Shown here: piece after piece, positions 56,091 through 63,963 of the stretch
How positions within the stretch are numbered: the stretch's first letter is position 1
How the letters are laid out: the number at the start of each line of letters is the position of its first letter
NCBI RefSeq assembly: GCF_001905825.1
Contig: NZ_LIVV01000002.1
Location: forward strand, 686,441 to 750,440
Direction: 5' to 3'
Length of the DNA stretch: 64,000 nucleotides
Source: Streptomyces sp. CB02009
Lineage (GTDB): Bacteria > Actinomycetota > Actinomycetes > Streptomycetales > Streptomycetaceae
The notes under the pieces: model-generated
The model's input: only the letters and a program-made list of their open reading frames with translations
Database searches by the model: none
Told to the model about the DNA's origin: nothing
Program-made: the position numbers and the translations under genes

Positions 56091-57545
56091 ATGCCCGAAC
56101 CCGGGCCTTCCCCTCTGCAGTCGAGCCTGCCCACCGCCGCCGCCCACTTCGGGCTCCACGTCCTCGGACGGGCGGCCGCTCCCACCGAGACGGCCGGCGC
56201 GGCCGCGCTCACGGCCACGGCCGCCGCCGCGACCGGTGACGGCACCGCGCCGGTGACCGCCTCGACGCCCGCGCCCGGCACCGCGCCGGTGACCGCTCCG
56301 GCCGCCCTCATCGGCGCCGTGCCCGCGCCCGCGATCGGTACGGTGCCGGCGATCGGCGCCGTACCCGTGGCCGCCGGCGCGGCCGTCGTCGCTCCCGCCG
56401 CCGTGGCCGCCCTCGTGCCTCCCGCCGCCGTGACCGCGCCGCCGCTTCCCGGGGCGGGGTTCGTCCTGCCCGGGCCCACCGGCCTCGGCACGGCGGCCCT
56501 GTCCCTGAGCCGGCGGGCAACCGCCCCCGAGCCGCCGGAAACCCCGGAGCCCGAGGCACCCGTGGTGGGCCGGCCGATCCCGGGCCTCTACTTCCACCCC
56601 GTACCCGAACCCGACCCCGTACGGGTCGACGAGGTCAGCCGCAGGATCAAGGCCTGGGCGCTCGACGAGGTGCAGCTCTACCCCGAGGACTGGGAGGGCG
56701 AGTTCGACGGATTCTCCGTCGGGCGCTACATGGTCGCCTGCCACCCCGACGCCCCGACCGTCGAGCACCTGATGATCGCCACGCGCCTGATGGTCGCCGA
56801 GAACGCCGTCGACGACTGCTACTGCGAGGACCACGGCGGCTCGCCCATCGGCCTCGGCGGACGGCTCCTCCTCGCGCACACCGCCCTCGACCCGCTCCAC
56901 ACCACGACGGAGTACCAGCCGCTCTGGGCGGAGTCGCTGCACGCGGACGCCCCGCGACGCGCCTACCGCTCCGCCATGGAGTACTTCGTCGCCCAGTCGA
57001 CCCCCTCCCAGGCCGACCGGTTCCGGCACGACATGGCCCGGCTGCACATGGGCTACCTCGCCGAGGCCGCCTGGGCCGAGACGGACCACATGCCGGAGGT
57101 GTGGGAGTACCTGGCGATGCGCCAGTTCAACAACTTCCGCCCCTGCCCCACCATCACCGACACCGTCGGCGGCTACGAACTCCCGGCGGACCTGCACGCC
57201 CAGCCGGCCATGCAGCGCGTCCTCGCGCTCGCCGGGAACGCGACCACCCTCGTGAACGACCTGTACTCGTACATGAAGGAACTGGACAGCCCCGGCACGC
57301 ACCTGAACCTGCCCGTGGTGATCGCCCACCGCGAAGGCGTGTCCGACCGCGAGGGCTATCTGAAGGCCGTCGAGGTCCACAACGACCTCATGCGCGACTT
57401 CGAGGCCGAGGCCGCCGCCCTCGCCGAGGCCTGCCCCGTCCCGACCGTCCAGCGCTTCCTGCGCGGCGTGGCCGTGTGGGTCGACGGCAACCACTACTGG
57501 CACCAGACCAACACCTATCGCTACAGCCTGCCCGATTTCTGGTAA
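56091..57545 (+). CDS. 2-methylisoborneol synthase (terpene cyclase), encapsulin cargo
   Basis: 484 residues. A disordered Ala/Pro/Val/Thr-rich N-terminal region of about 160 residues, with repeats of APVTA and IGAVPA type, precedes a class I terpene synthase domain. That domain carries the metal motif VDDCYCED and the NSE-type triad NDLYSYMKE, plus the C-terminal WVDGNHYWHQTNTYRY seen in 2-MIB synthases. It cyclises 2-methyl-GPP to 2-methylisoborneol. In family 2B systems the flexible N-terminus carries the encapsulation signal; here it is longer than in the S. coelicolor enzyme as I remember it. AAGGAG precedes the ATG. Confidence 0.94.
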   Translation: MPEPGPSPLQSSLPTAAAHFGLHVLGRAAAPTETAGAAALTATAAAATGDGTAPVTASTPAPGTAPVTAPAALIGAVPAPAIGTVPAIGAVPVAAGAAVVAPAAVAALVPPAAVTAPPLPGAGFVLPGPTGLGTAALSLSRRATAPEPPETPEPEAPVVGRPIPGLYFHPVPEPDPVRVDEVSRRIKAWALDEVQLYPEDWEGEFDGFSVGRYMVACHPDAPTVEHLMIATRLMVAENAVDDCYCEDHGGSPIGLGGRLLLAHTALDPLHTTTEYQPLWAESLHADAPRRAYRSAMEYFVAQSTPSQADRFRHDMARLHMGYLAEAAWAETDHMPEVWEYLAMRQFNNFRPCPTITDTVGGYELPADLHAQPAMQRVLALAGNATTLVNDLYSYMKELDSPGTHLNLPVVIAHREGVSDREGYLKAVEVHNDLMRDFEAEAAALAEACPVPTVQRFLRGVAVWVDGNHYWHQTNTYRYSLPDFW

Positions 57546-57560
57546 GAAATGGACTTATCT

Positions 57561-58445
57561 GTGACCAGCACCGAGTACACCACCGTCACCGGCACCTCCG
57601 CGTTCGTCCCGTCCCCCGCGACGCCGTACCAGGGTGACATCGCCCGCTACTGGAACGACGAGGCCAGGCCGGTGAACCTGCGTCTGGGCGACGTCGACGG
57701 GCTCTACCACCACCACTACGGCATCGGCGCCGTCGACCACGCCGCCCTCGGGAGCAGCGCGGACAGCGAGTACGAGAAGAAGCTGATCACCGAACTGCAC
57801 CGGCTGGAGTCCGCGCAGGCCGAGGTGCTCCTGGACAACCTCGGAGCCATCGGGCGTGACGACACGCTCGTGGACGCCGGCTGCGGCCGCGGCGGTTCGA
57901 GCGTGATGGCCCACCAGCGCTTCGGCTGCAAGGTCGAGGGCGTCACCCTCTCCTCCACGCAGGCCGACTTCGGCAACAGGCGTGCGAGGGAGCTGGGCAT
58001 CGACGACCACGTCCACGCCCAGGTCTGCAACATGCTGGACACCCCGTTCGAGAAGGGCAGCATCGCCGCCTCGTGGAACAACGAGTCGAGCATGTACGTC
58101 GACCTCGACGACCTCTTCGCCGAGCACTCCCGCTTCCTCAAGGTCGGCGGCCGCTACGTGACCATCACCGGCTGCTGGAACCCGCGGTACGGCCAGCCCT
58201 CGAAGTGGGTCTCCCAGATCAACGCGCACTTCGAGTGCAACATCCACTCCCGCCGCGAGTACCTGCGCGCGATGGCCGACAACCGCCTGGTCCCGCAGGC
58301 CGTCATCGACCTGACGCCGGACACCCTGCCCTACTGGGAGCTGCGTGCCACGTCGTCCCTGGTCACCGGCATCGAGGAGGCGTTCATCAACTCCTACAGG
58401 GACGGCTCCTTCCAGTACGTCCTGATCGCGGCCGACCGGGTCTGA
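57561..58445 (+). CDS. Geranyl diphosphate 2-C-methyltransferase
   Basis: 294 residues from GTG 57561. A SAM-binding motif VDAGCGRGGSSVMA is followed by VEGVTLSSTQADFG and a conserved N-terminus TPYQGDIARYWNDEARPVNLRLGDVDGLYHHHYGIG (locators), diagnostic for the enzyme that makes 2-methyl-GPP for 2-MIB. An ATG at 57549 adds four residues (Met-Asp-Leu-Ser) with the non-Streptomyces codons TTA and TCT. I therefore prefer the GTG, whose next residues resemble known homologues. It ends the operon; a 20-bp hairpin follows. Confidence 0.93.
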   Translation: MTSTEYTTVTGTSAFVPSPATPYQGDIARYWNDEARPVNLRLGDVDGLYHHHYGIGAVDHAALGSSADSEYEKKLITELHRLESAQAEVLLDNLGAIGRDDTLVDAGCGRGGSSVMAHQRFGCKVEGVTLSSTQADFGNRRARELGIDDHVHAQVCNMLDTPFEKGSIAASWNNESSMYVDLDDLFAEHSRFLKVGGRYVTITGCWNPRYGQPSKWVSQINAHFECNIHSRREYLRAMADNRLVPQAVIDLTPDTLPYWELRATSSLVTGIEEAFINSYRDGSFQYVLIAADRV

Positions 58446-58465
58446 ACCGGCCGGTCCCACGGGCA

Positions 58466-58507
58466 CCGCAGGGCCCGGTCCGTCGCGCGACGGACCGGGC
58501 CCTGCGG
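58466..58507 (+). terminator. Terminator of the 2-methylisoborneol operon
   Basis: A perfect 20-bp stem (58466-58485 with 58488-58507) with a CG loop, 20 bases after the methyltransferase stop. Confidence 0.8.
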
Positions 58508-58545
58508 GCGTGCGGCCCCCGTCGCCTTCCGGCCGAATGTGCGTT

Positions 58546-58561
58546 CGTGGTCTGGACCTGA
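58546..58561 (+). promoter_or_regulatory. DasR-like site (weak) upstream of the S1 protease
   Basis: CGTGGTCTGGACCTGA resembles the dre consensus ACTGGTCTAGACCAGT, with a good left half and centre and a poor right half. It lies 80-95 bases before the protease start. Confidence 0.55.
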
Positions 58562-58598
58562 CAAGTCGACTGTCGCTACGGTGACGTACGCGCTCGCT

Positions 58599-58612
58599 TG
58601 AGAGCGCTCTCA
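58599..58612. promoter_or_regulatory. LacI/CebR-like operator TGAGAGCGCTCTCA upstream of the protease
   Basis: A perfect 14-bp palindrome differing from the CebR box TGGGAGCGCTCCCA at two symmetric positions, 30 bases before the protease start, where it could block transcription. Confidence 0.62.
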
Positions 58613-58641
58613 GTACGTGCTCCCCCCACCAGGAGGCTCCT

Positions 58642-59784
58642 GTGAAACGTACGTCCGCCCTGCGCGCCGCCGCCGCGGCCCTGCTGCTCACCGTCGGACT
58701 CGGCGCCGCCCAGGCGATGCCCGCCAGTGCCGTCCCCACCGCCGCCGCGCCCACCGCGTCGGCGGGACTCCTCGACGCGATGCGCCAGGACCTCGGGCTC
58801 ACCGCGCGGCAGGCCGAGGAGCGGCTGGCGGCCGAACGCGCCGCGACCCGCGTCGAGTCCGAGGCCAGGAAGGCCGCCGGAGGAGCGTACGGCGGCTCCT
58901 GGTTCGACGCGGACACCGGGCGGCTCGTGGTCGCCCTCACCGACCGCGACGAGGTGGCCGAGGTCGAGGCGCTCGGCGCCGACACCCGGCTCGTCCGGCA
59001 CAGTGCCGGCGCGCTCGACCGGGCCAAGGCGCGGCTCGACGCCCGCCCCGCTCCGAGCGGTGTCGCCGGCTGGCACGTCGACCCCCGCTCCAACAGCGTC
59101 GTCGTCACCGTCGTCCGCGCCGACCGGAACGCCCCCGCCGTGCGGGCCTTCGTCGAGCGGGCCCGCGAGACCGGACCCGTCACCGTCGCCGAGACGGCGA
59201 CCGCACCCCGTACGTACGCCGCCGGAACCGTCGGCGGCGACCCGTACTACACCGGCAACGTCCGCTGTTCCATCGGCTTCTCCGTGCACGGCGGCTTCGT
59301 CACCGCCGGGCACTGCGGCGGGGCCGGGGCGGCCGTGCGGGGCTGGGACGGTTCCGCGATGGGAACCTTCCAGGGCTCTTCGTTCCCCGGGAACGACTAC
59401 GCGTACGTGAGCGTCCACAGCGGCTGGTGGACGGTGCCGGTCGTGCTCGGCTGGGGCGTGATACCGGACCGGCTCGTCAAGGGCTCGGCCGAGGCGCCGA
59501 TCGGCGCGTCGATCTGCCGCTCCGGTTCCACGACCAAGTGGCACTGCGGCAGTGTCCTGGCCAAGAACGAGACCGTGAACTACAGCCAGGGCGCGGTGCA
59601 GCAGATGACGAAGACCAGTGTGTGCGCGGAGGGCGGTGACTCCGGCGGCGCGTTCATCAGCGGCGACCAGGCCCAGGGCGTCACGTCCGGCGGCTGGGGC
59701 AACTGCTCGTCCGGCGGAGAGACCTGGTTCCAGCCCGTGAACGAGATCCTCAGCCGCTACGGCCTCACGCTGCACACGGCATGA
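58642..59784 (+). CDS. Secreted S1-family protease (streptogrisin/alpha-lytic type) with pro-region
   Basis: 380 residues. A signal peptide (to about 30) and an alpha-lytic-type pro-region (about 35-190, LLDAMRQDLGLTARQAEERL) precede the mature trypsin-fold enzyme, which begins near GDPYYTGNVRCSIGF. The catalytic triad is seen in TAGHCGG (His), NDYAYV (Asp) and EGGDSGGAF (Ser). The pro-region normally folds and inhibits the enzyme until it is removed. GTG 58642 follows AGGAGG. Promoter elements suggest carbohydrate-linked control together with the neighbouring chitinase. Confidence 0.94.
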   Translation: MKRTSALRAAAAALLLTVGLGAAQAMPASAVPTAAAPTASAGLLDAMRQDLGLTARQAEERLAAERAATRVESEARKAAGGAYGGSWFDADTGRLVVALTDRDEVAEVEALGADTRLVRHSAGALDRAKARLDARPAPSGVAGWHVDPRSNSVVVTVVRADRNAPAVRAFVERARETGPVTVAETATAPRTYAAGTVGGDPYYTGNVRCSIGFSVHGGFVTAGHCGGAGAAVRGWDGSAMGTFQGSSFPGNDYAYVSVHSGWWTVPVVLGWGVIPDRLVKGSAEAPIGASICRSGSTTKWHCGSVLAKNETVNYSQGAVQQMTKTSVCAEGGDSGGAFISGDQAQGVTSGGWGNCSSGGETWFQPVNEILSRYGLTLHTA

Positions 59785-59832
59785 CGGACTGAAGGGAACC
59801 GGCAACACCCTTGTCCGCGAGGGTGGTTGACG

Positions 59833-59848
59833 AATGGTCTGGACCAAC
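59833..59848. promoter_or_regulatory. DasR-type (dre) site upstream of chitinase
   Basis: AATGGTCTGGACCAAC matches the core TGGTCTRGACCA of the DasR consensus, and lies about 63 bases before the chitinase start. DasR represses chitinase genes in Streptomyces and responds to aminosugar phosphates. Confidence 0.78.
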
Positions 59849-59910
59849 CTACGGTCTGCTGGAGCGCGCGCCACCCCTAGGACCATCCCCCCACGTCCCC
59901 AGGAGCACGC

Positions 59911-60999
59911 ATGCCAGCGCCCCGGATCGCTCGTCTCGTCGGAGCGGGTCTCGCCACCCTGCTCGCCGCCGCCACCCTCGCGGCTCCCGTCGCCTCGGCC
60001 GCCCCGCCCACCGCCCCGGCGGCCCCGTCCGCCGCGGCCGCCGACACCTGTGCCCTCAAGCAGAAGCCCACGGGCAAGGTGCTCCAGGGCTACTGGGAGA
60101 ACTGGGACGGCGCGGCCAACGGCGTCCATCCGCCCTTCGGCTGGGCACCCATCGACGACCCGCGCTTCGCCGCTCACGGCTACAACGTCATCAACGCCGC
60201 CTTCCCCGTGATCCGTTCGGACGGAACGGTGCTGTGGCAGGACGGCATGGACAGCACCGTCCGCGTCTCCACCCCGGCGCAGATGTGCAACGCCAAGGCG
60301 ACGGGGGCGACGCTCCTGATGTCCATCGGCGGAGCCGCCGCCGGGATCGACCTCAACTCCCGTGCCGTCGCGGACCGGTTCATCGCCACCATCGTGCCCA
60401 TCCTGAAGACGTACAACTTCGACGGGATCGACATCGACATCGAGACCGGTCTCGTCGGCAGCGGCAGCATCGGCACGCTGTCCGCGTCCCAGGCCAACCT
60501 GGTGTACATCATCGACGGCGTCCTCGCCCGCATGCCCGCCGGGTTCGGGCTGACGATGGCACCGGAGACGGCGTACGTCACCGGCGGCAGCGTCGCCTAC
60601 GGCTCGATCTGGGGCGCGTACCTGCCGATCGTCAAGAAGTACGCCGACAACGGGCGCCTGTGGTGGCTCAACATGCAGTACTACAACGGCAGCATGTACG
60701 GATGCTCGGGCGACTCGTACGCGGCGGGCACGGTCGCCGGGTTCGTCGCGCAGACCGACTGCCTGAACCGCGGCCTGGTGATCCAGGGCACCACCATCCG
60801 GGTGCCGTACGACAAGCAGGTCCCCGGCCTCCCCGCCCAGCCGGGCGCGGGCGGCGGCCACATGGCGCCGTCGCTCGTGGCGCAGGCCTGGAACCACTAC
60901 AACGGGGCGCTCAAGGGCCTGATGACCTGGTCGGCGAACTGGGACGGGTCGAAGGGCTGGACGTTCGGCGACAACGTGAAGGCCCTCCAGGGCCGGTAG
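59911..60999 (+). CDS. Secreted GH18 chitinase
   Basis: 362 residues. A signal peptide (cleavage near ASA-APP) and a short Ala/Pro linker lead directly to a GH18 TIM barrel (about 55-355). The catalytic signature is DGIDIDIE (DxxDxDxE, Glu the proton donor); SIGG, WWLNMQYYNGSMYGCSGDSY and the closing GLMTWSANWDG are typical. No chitin-binding module is present. It hydrolyses chitin outside the cell. The dre-like site upstream implies DasR control. Confidence 0.95.
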   Translation: MPAPRIARLVGAGLATLLAAATLAAPVASAAPPTAPAAPSAAAADTCALKQKPTGKVLQGYWENWDGAANGVHPPFGWAPIDDPRFAAHGYNVINAAFPVIRSDGTVLWQDGMDSTVRVSTPAQMCNAKATGATLLMSIGGAAAGIDLNSRAVADRFIATIVPILKTYNFDGIDIDIETGLVGSGSIGTLSASQANLVYIIDGVLARMPAGFGLTMAPETAYVTGGSVAYGSIWGAYLPIVKKYADNGRLWWLNMQYYNGSMYGCSGDSYAAGTVAGFVAQTDCLNRGLVIQGTTIRVPYDKQVPGLPAQPGAGGGHMAPSLVAQAWNHYNGALKGLMTWSANWDGSKGWTFGDNVKALQGR

Positions 61000-61068
61000 C
61001 GCCCCCACCGCCTCCGGGAGCCCTCCTGCCGCCTTCTGGGCCCCCGCGAGGCCGGCCCTGCCGGCGCG

Positions 61069-61124
61069 TGCCGTGCTCGGTACCAGTGATCCGGAAGCCG
61101 GGATCACTGGTACCGAGCACGGCA
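61069..61124 (+). terminator. Long 24-bp hairpin terminator after chitinase
   Basis: TGCCGTGCTCGGTACCAGTG... (61069-61092) pairs perfectly with 61101-61124 over 24 bp with an 8-base loop. It separates chitinase from the leader peptide and DUF1684 gene. Confidence 0.8.
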
Positions 61125-61143
61125 GTTGTGCTTTGCTGGCCGT

Positions 61144-61212
61144 ATGACCCTGCTCGTGACGCGCCGACACGTGGACTACGTGCGCGTCACGACCACGTCC
61201 TGTTCCGGCTGA
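61144..61212 (+). CDS. RRHVD-type putative leader peptide (attenuator)
   Basis: A 22-residue ORF, MTLLVTRRHVDYVRVTTTSC followed by SG and stop. It matches the widespread actinobacterial leader peptide pattern (LTRRRHVDLxRVxSxxC) found in front of sulfur or cysteine genes and thought to sense cysteine by attenuation. The transcript from this ORF to DUF1684 has an inverted repeat over the ORF itself (61155-61164 with 61182-61191) and a second hairpin (61309-61314/61321-61326). The peptide pattern is clear; the link to DUF1684 control is inferred. Confidence 0.7.
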   Translation: MTLLVTRRHVDYVRVTTTSCSG

Positions 61213-61386
61213 CCCCGAGGCCCTCGTCCCGGCAGCCGGCCGTCGCCCGCGCGACCACCGAGCCCCCGTCGCACCCCTGAGCGCCACCCTCCGGCAGCCC
61301 CTTCGGGCCCCGCCGGCACGGGCGGGTGCGAGCGGCCTCCCGGTGCAAGCCCCGCACACGACGCGCAGACGACATCAGGAGGACCC

Positions 61387-62274
61387 ATGACCACCCGCAA
61401 TGTCTCCGTTCCCGCGACCGTTCCGGTTCCGGCCACCGGGACCGACGCCGGCGCCGACGCCGCATCCGAGGTGAAGGCCTTCACCACCGCGTGGGAGGAG
61501 TGGCACCGCGACAAGGACGACCGGCTCGCCGCCGAGCACGGCTTCCTCGCCATCACCGGCCTGCACTGGCTCACCGACGAGCCGCAGCGCGTCACCGACG
61601 CCCCCGGCCTCTGGTCGACAGGACCCGAGAGCGTCACCGTCGAACTCGACGAGGGGACCGAACTCGTCGTCGACGGCGCGGTCGTCCGCGGACGGTACGA
61701 CTTCGGCGTCATCCCGGAGCGCGGCGGCGTCGACGCCGTCTGGGGGGACACCGTGATCGAGGTGGCCAAGCGCGGCGGCCACCACATCGTCCGGCCGAGG
61801 CGCCCCGGCCACCCGCTGCGGGTCGGCTTCGCCGGGACACCCGCGTACGCGCCCGATCCGCGCTGGGTCGTCACCGGCCGGTACGTCCCCTTCGCCGCGC
61901 CGCGGCCGACCACCGTCGGCGCCTCCGTCGAGGGGCTGCAGCACGTCTACGACGCACCGGGCGCGATCACCTTCCGGCTCGACGGCCGGGACCTGAGCCT
62001 GACCGCCTTCAACGGATACACCCCCGGCGGCTTCTCGGTCCTCTTCACCGACGAGACCTCGGGCGTCACCACGTACGCGGCCAACCGCAGCCTGCGGATC
62101 GACGCGCCCGGCCCCGAGGGCGAGGTCGTGCTCGACTTCAACCGCGCCACCAACCTCCCCTGCGCGTACACCGACTTCGCGACCTGCCCGCTGCCGCCCG
62201 CGGAGAACCGGCTGCCCGTCGCGGTCGAGGCGGGGGAGAAGATCCCGCACGAGCGCGGTCCGGTCACCCCGTAG
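61387..62274 (+). CDS. DUF1684 family protein
   Basis: 295 residues. The core AFTTAWEEWHRDKDDRLAAEHGFLAITGLHWL and the closing VVLDFNRATNLPCAYTDFATCPLPPAENRLPVAVEAGEK (locators) identify DUF1684, whose biochemical role is not settled. No signal peptide; a Thr/Ala/Val-rich 25-residue leader precedes the domain. GGAGGACCC precedes the ATG. It is the first long gene after the RRHVD leader peptide and overlaps the convergent M20 gene by 11 bases. Confidence 0.88.
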   Translation: MTTRNVSVPATVPVPATGTDAGADAASEVKAFTTAWEEWHRDKDDRLAAEHGFLAITGLHWLTDEPQRVTDAPGLWSTGPESVTVELDEGTELVVDGAVVRGRYDFGVIPERGGVDAVWGDTVIEVAKRGGHHIVRPRRPGHPLRVGFAGTPAYAPDPRWVVTGRYVPFAAPRPTTVGASVEGLQHVYDAPGAITFRLDGRDLSLTAFNGYTPGGFSVLFTDETSGVTTYAANRSLRIDAPGPEGEVVLDFNRATNLPCAYTDFATCPLPPAENRLPVAVEAGEKIPHERGPVTP

Positions 62275-63571
62275 CCGCCCGGTCCGGGACCTCCGGCCCC
62301 GCCAGGGTGCCGAGAGCCGCCGCCACGAGCGCGGTCACGGCCGGCGGCAGGGCCGTCCGCACGTCGGGCGCGAAGAGAGGGGAGTGGTTCGGCGGGAGCC
62401 GGCCCGCCGAGGCCGCCCACTGGCGGGGGCTCGCGGTGCCGGTCATCCAGTAGACGAGGGGGACGTCCTTCTCGCCGTGCAGCGCGGCGCCCGCGCCGCC
62501 GTACAGCGGGAAGTCCTCCGAGGCCAGCGAAGGAGGCCAGTCGGCGACCCGGGCGGAGCCGTAGAGCCCGGTGTGGGCGGCGCGGACCGCCCGGGTCGCG
62601 GCCGGATCGCCCCACAGGGCCGGGGCACGGGAGACGACCGTGATCCCCGGCTCGCGCGGGCAGGCGGAGGCGGCGCACTCGGCCCGGACGATGCGCTCCA
62701 CCGCCGCGAGCGCCCGGTCCAGGGAGGCGTCCGTGAGCGCCCGCAGGCCGATGCCCAACTCCGCCGTGTCCGGCACCACGTTCACGGCCGTGCCCGCCCG
62801 CAGGGTGCCGACGGTGAGCGTGAGCTGGTCGGCGGGGGCGCTCTCGCGGGAGACGATCGTCTGCAGGCGGGTGATCACGGCGGCGGCCGTCACCACCGGG
62901 TCCACGGCCAGGTGGGGCGTCCCGGCGTGACCTCCGCGCCCGTGCACGACGACGTCGAGGGCCGTGCTCGCCGCCGTCATGGGGGCGTGCGGGGTGCCGT
63001 GCGCGACCATGCCTGCGGGCAGCGGCGCCGCGTGCTGGGCGAGGACCACGTCCGGCCGGCCGAACCGCTCGTACAGCCCGTCCTCCAGCATCGCGCGCGC
63101 ACCCGTCAGCGTCTCCTCGGCCGGCTGGCCGAGGACCACGAGCGTGCCCCGCCAGTGCGCGGCCCCGCGGGCCAGGACGTCCGCGGCCCCGGCCGCCGCG
63201 GCCAGGTGGAGGTCGTGCCCGCAGGCGTGCATGGCGCCGTTCCCGCTCGCGTACGGCAGCCCGGTCCGCTCCTCCACGGGGAGGGCGTCCAGTTCGGCCC
63301 GCAGGTACACCCGTGGTCCCTCGCCGTTGCGCAGGACGCCGACCACGCCATGGCCGCCGACGCCCCGGGAGACGTCGAGGCCCAGGTCCGCCAGCCGGTC
63401 CGCGAACAGCCCGGCCGTGCGGCGCTCCTCGCCGGACAGCTCCGGCGTCCGGTGGACGTCCAGGTAGAGGGTGAGCGCGGGACGCAGCGCCGCACCGGCC
63501 GAGGCGAGGACCGGAGCGAAGGACTCGGGTCGGCCCGCCGCGGCGGGACCGGGGGATCCGGGCTGGTTCAC
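62264..63571 (-). CDS. M20-family amidohydrolase/peptidase
   Basis: 435 residues. M20D signatures are seen in YLRAELDALPVEERTGLPYAS, MHACGHDLHLAAA (metal ligands) and GQPAEETLTGARAML, with HGRGGHAGTPHLAVDP in the dimerisation domain and SLASEDFPLYGG at the end (locators). Enzymes of this group cleave acyl-amino acids or IAA-conjugates. GTG 63571 was chosen because GGAG lies five bases upstream; upstream ATGs would add up to 58 residues. No signal peptide. Confidence 0.9.
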   Translation of the reverse strand: MNQPGSPGPAAAGRPESFAPVLASAGAALRPALTLYLDVHRTPELSGEERRTAGLFADRLADLGLDVSRGVGGHGVVGVLRNGEGPRVYLRAELDALPVEERTGLPYASGNGAMHACGHDLHLAAAAGAADVLARGAAHWRGTLVVLGQPAEETLTGARAMLEDGLYERFGRPDVVLAQHAAPLPAGMVAHGTPHAPMTAASTALDVVVHGRGGHAGTPHLAVDPVVTAAAVITRLQTIVSRESAPADQLTLTVGTLRAGTAVNVVPDTAELGIGLRALTDASLDRALAAVERIVRAECAASACPREPGITVVSRAPALWGDPAATRAVRAAHTGLYGSARVADWPPSLASEDFPLYGGAGAALHGEKDVPLVYWMTGTASPRQWAASAGRLPPNHSPLFAPDVRTALPPAVTALVAAALGTLAGPEVPDRAATG

Positions 63572-63714
63572 AGGACTCCAGAGGGGTGAGGGCGCGCCGC
63601 TGGCGTCGCGTGCCAGCGATGTGCGTGCGGGAGACATGCCGAACGGTGAGCGGGTGGCGGTGGAATGGGAGACGAACCCACCCCCCGGGCGGTCCCGTCC
63701 GGGACCGCGGTCAT

Positions 63715-63721
63715 GAGGAGG
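63715..63721 (+). promoter_or_regulatory. Strong ribosome-binding site GAGGAGG for the RiPP precursor
   Basis: A near-consensus site four bases before ATG 63726; a 9-bp hairpin (63689-63697 with 63700-63708) sits just upstream and could end the M20-side transcript or modulate translation. Confidence 0.7.
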
Positions 63722-63725
63722 CGCC

Positions 63726-63896
63726 ATGAACAAGGACCTGAGCACGCTCGCCGACGAGATCCTCGAGCTCGAGGCCGAGACCTTCGAGATCTCCGACTAC
63801 TCGGACGCCAGCGAGGTCGTCCTGGCCGGTTCCACCAGCACCAGCTCGACCTCGACGTGCAGCTCCACCACCAGCACCACCTCCTGCTCGGCCTGA
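63726..63896 (+). CDS. RiPP precursor peptide, thiopeptide/lanthipeptide-like, Ser/Thr/Cys core
   Basis: 56 residues, too short for usual gene callers. The leader is acidic (MNKDLSTLADEILELEAETF then EISDYSDASEVVLAG), resembling thiopeptide and other LanB-dependent leaders with a FEISDY-type motif. The predicted core of 21 residues after LAG is ten Ser, eight Thr, two Cys and a final Ala. A strong GAGGAGG site precedes it and a hairpin follows 34 bases later. No maturation enzyme is in the window; they should lie to the right. The class (thiopeptide, azole peptide or lanthipeptide) is not settled. Confidence 0.75.
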   Translation: MNKDLSTLADEILELEAETFEISDYSDASEVVLAGSTSTSSTSTCSSTTSTTSCSA

Positions 63897-63930
63897 TCGC
63901 CGTCCCACCGGCCGGACCGCGGCCGGAGGA

Positions 63931-63963
63931 GCGCCCGGTGTCCGTCCCTCGGACACCGGGCGC
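63931..63963 (+). terminator. Hairpin after the RiPP precursor, possible leaky terminator
   Basis: A perfect 14-bp stem (63931-63944 with 63950-63963) and a 5-base loop, 34 bases after the precursor stop. Such a structure often lets precursor mRNA exceed that of downstream enzymes. Confidence 0.7.

Noticed and set aside
54272..56491. 739-codon - strand frame across the encapsulin gene and MITE
   Set aside because: Antisense composition artefact with no recognisable domain.
57549..57560. ATG start for the GPP methyltransferase giving a TTA codon at position 3
   Set aside because: The extra codons (GAC TTA TCT) do not fit local usage and homologues appear to begin near the GTG at 57561, so bldA control of this gene was not claimed.
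58576..61359. 927-codon - strand frame opposite protease and chitinase
   Set aside because: Antisense shadow; the + strand genes have signal peptides, catalytic motifs and ribosome sites.
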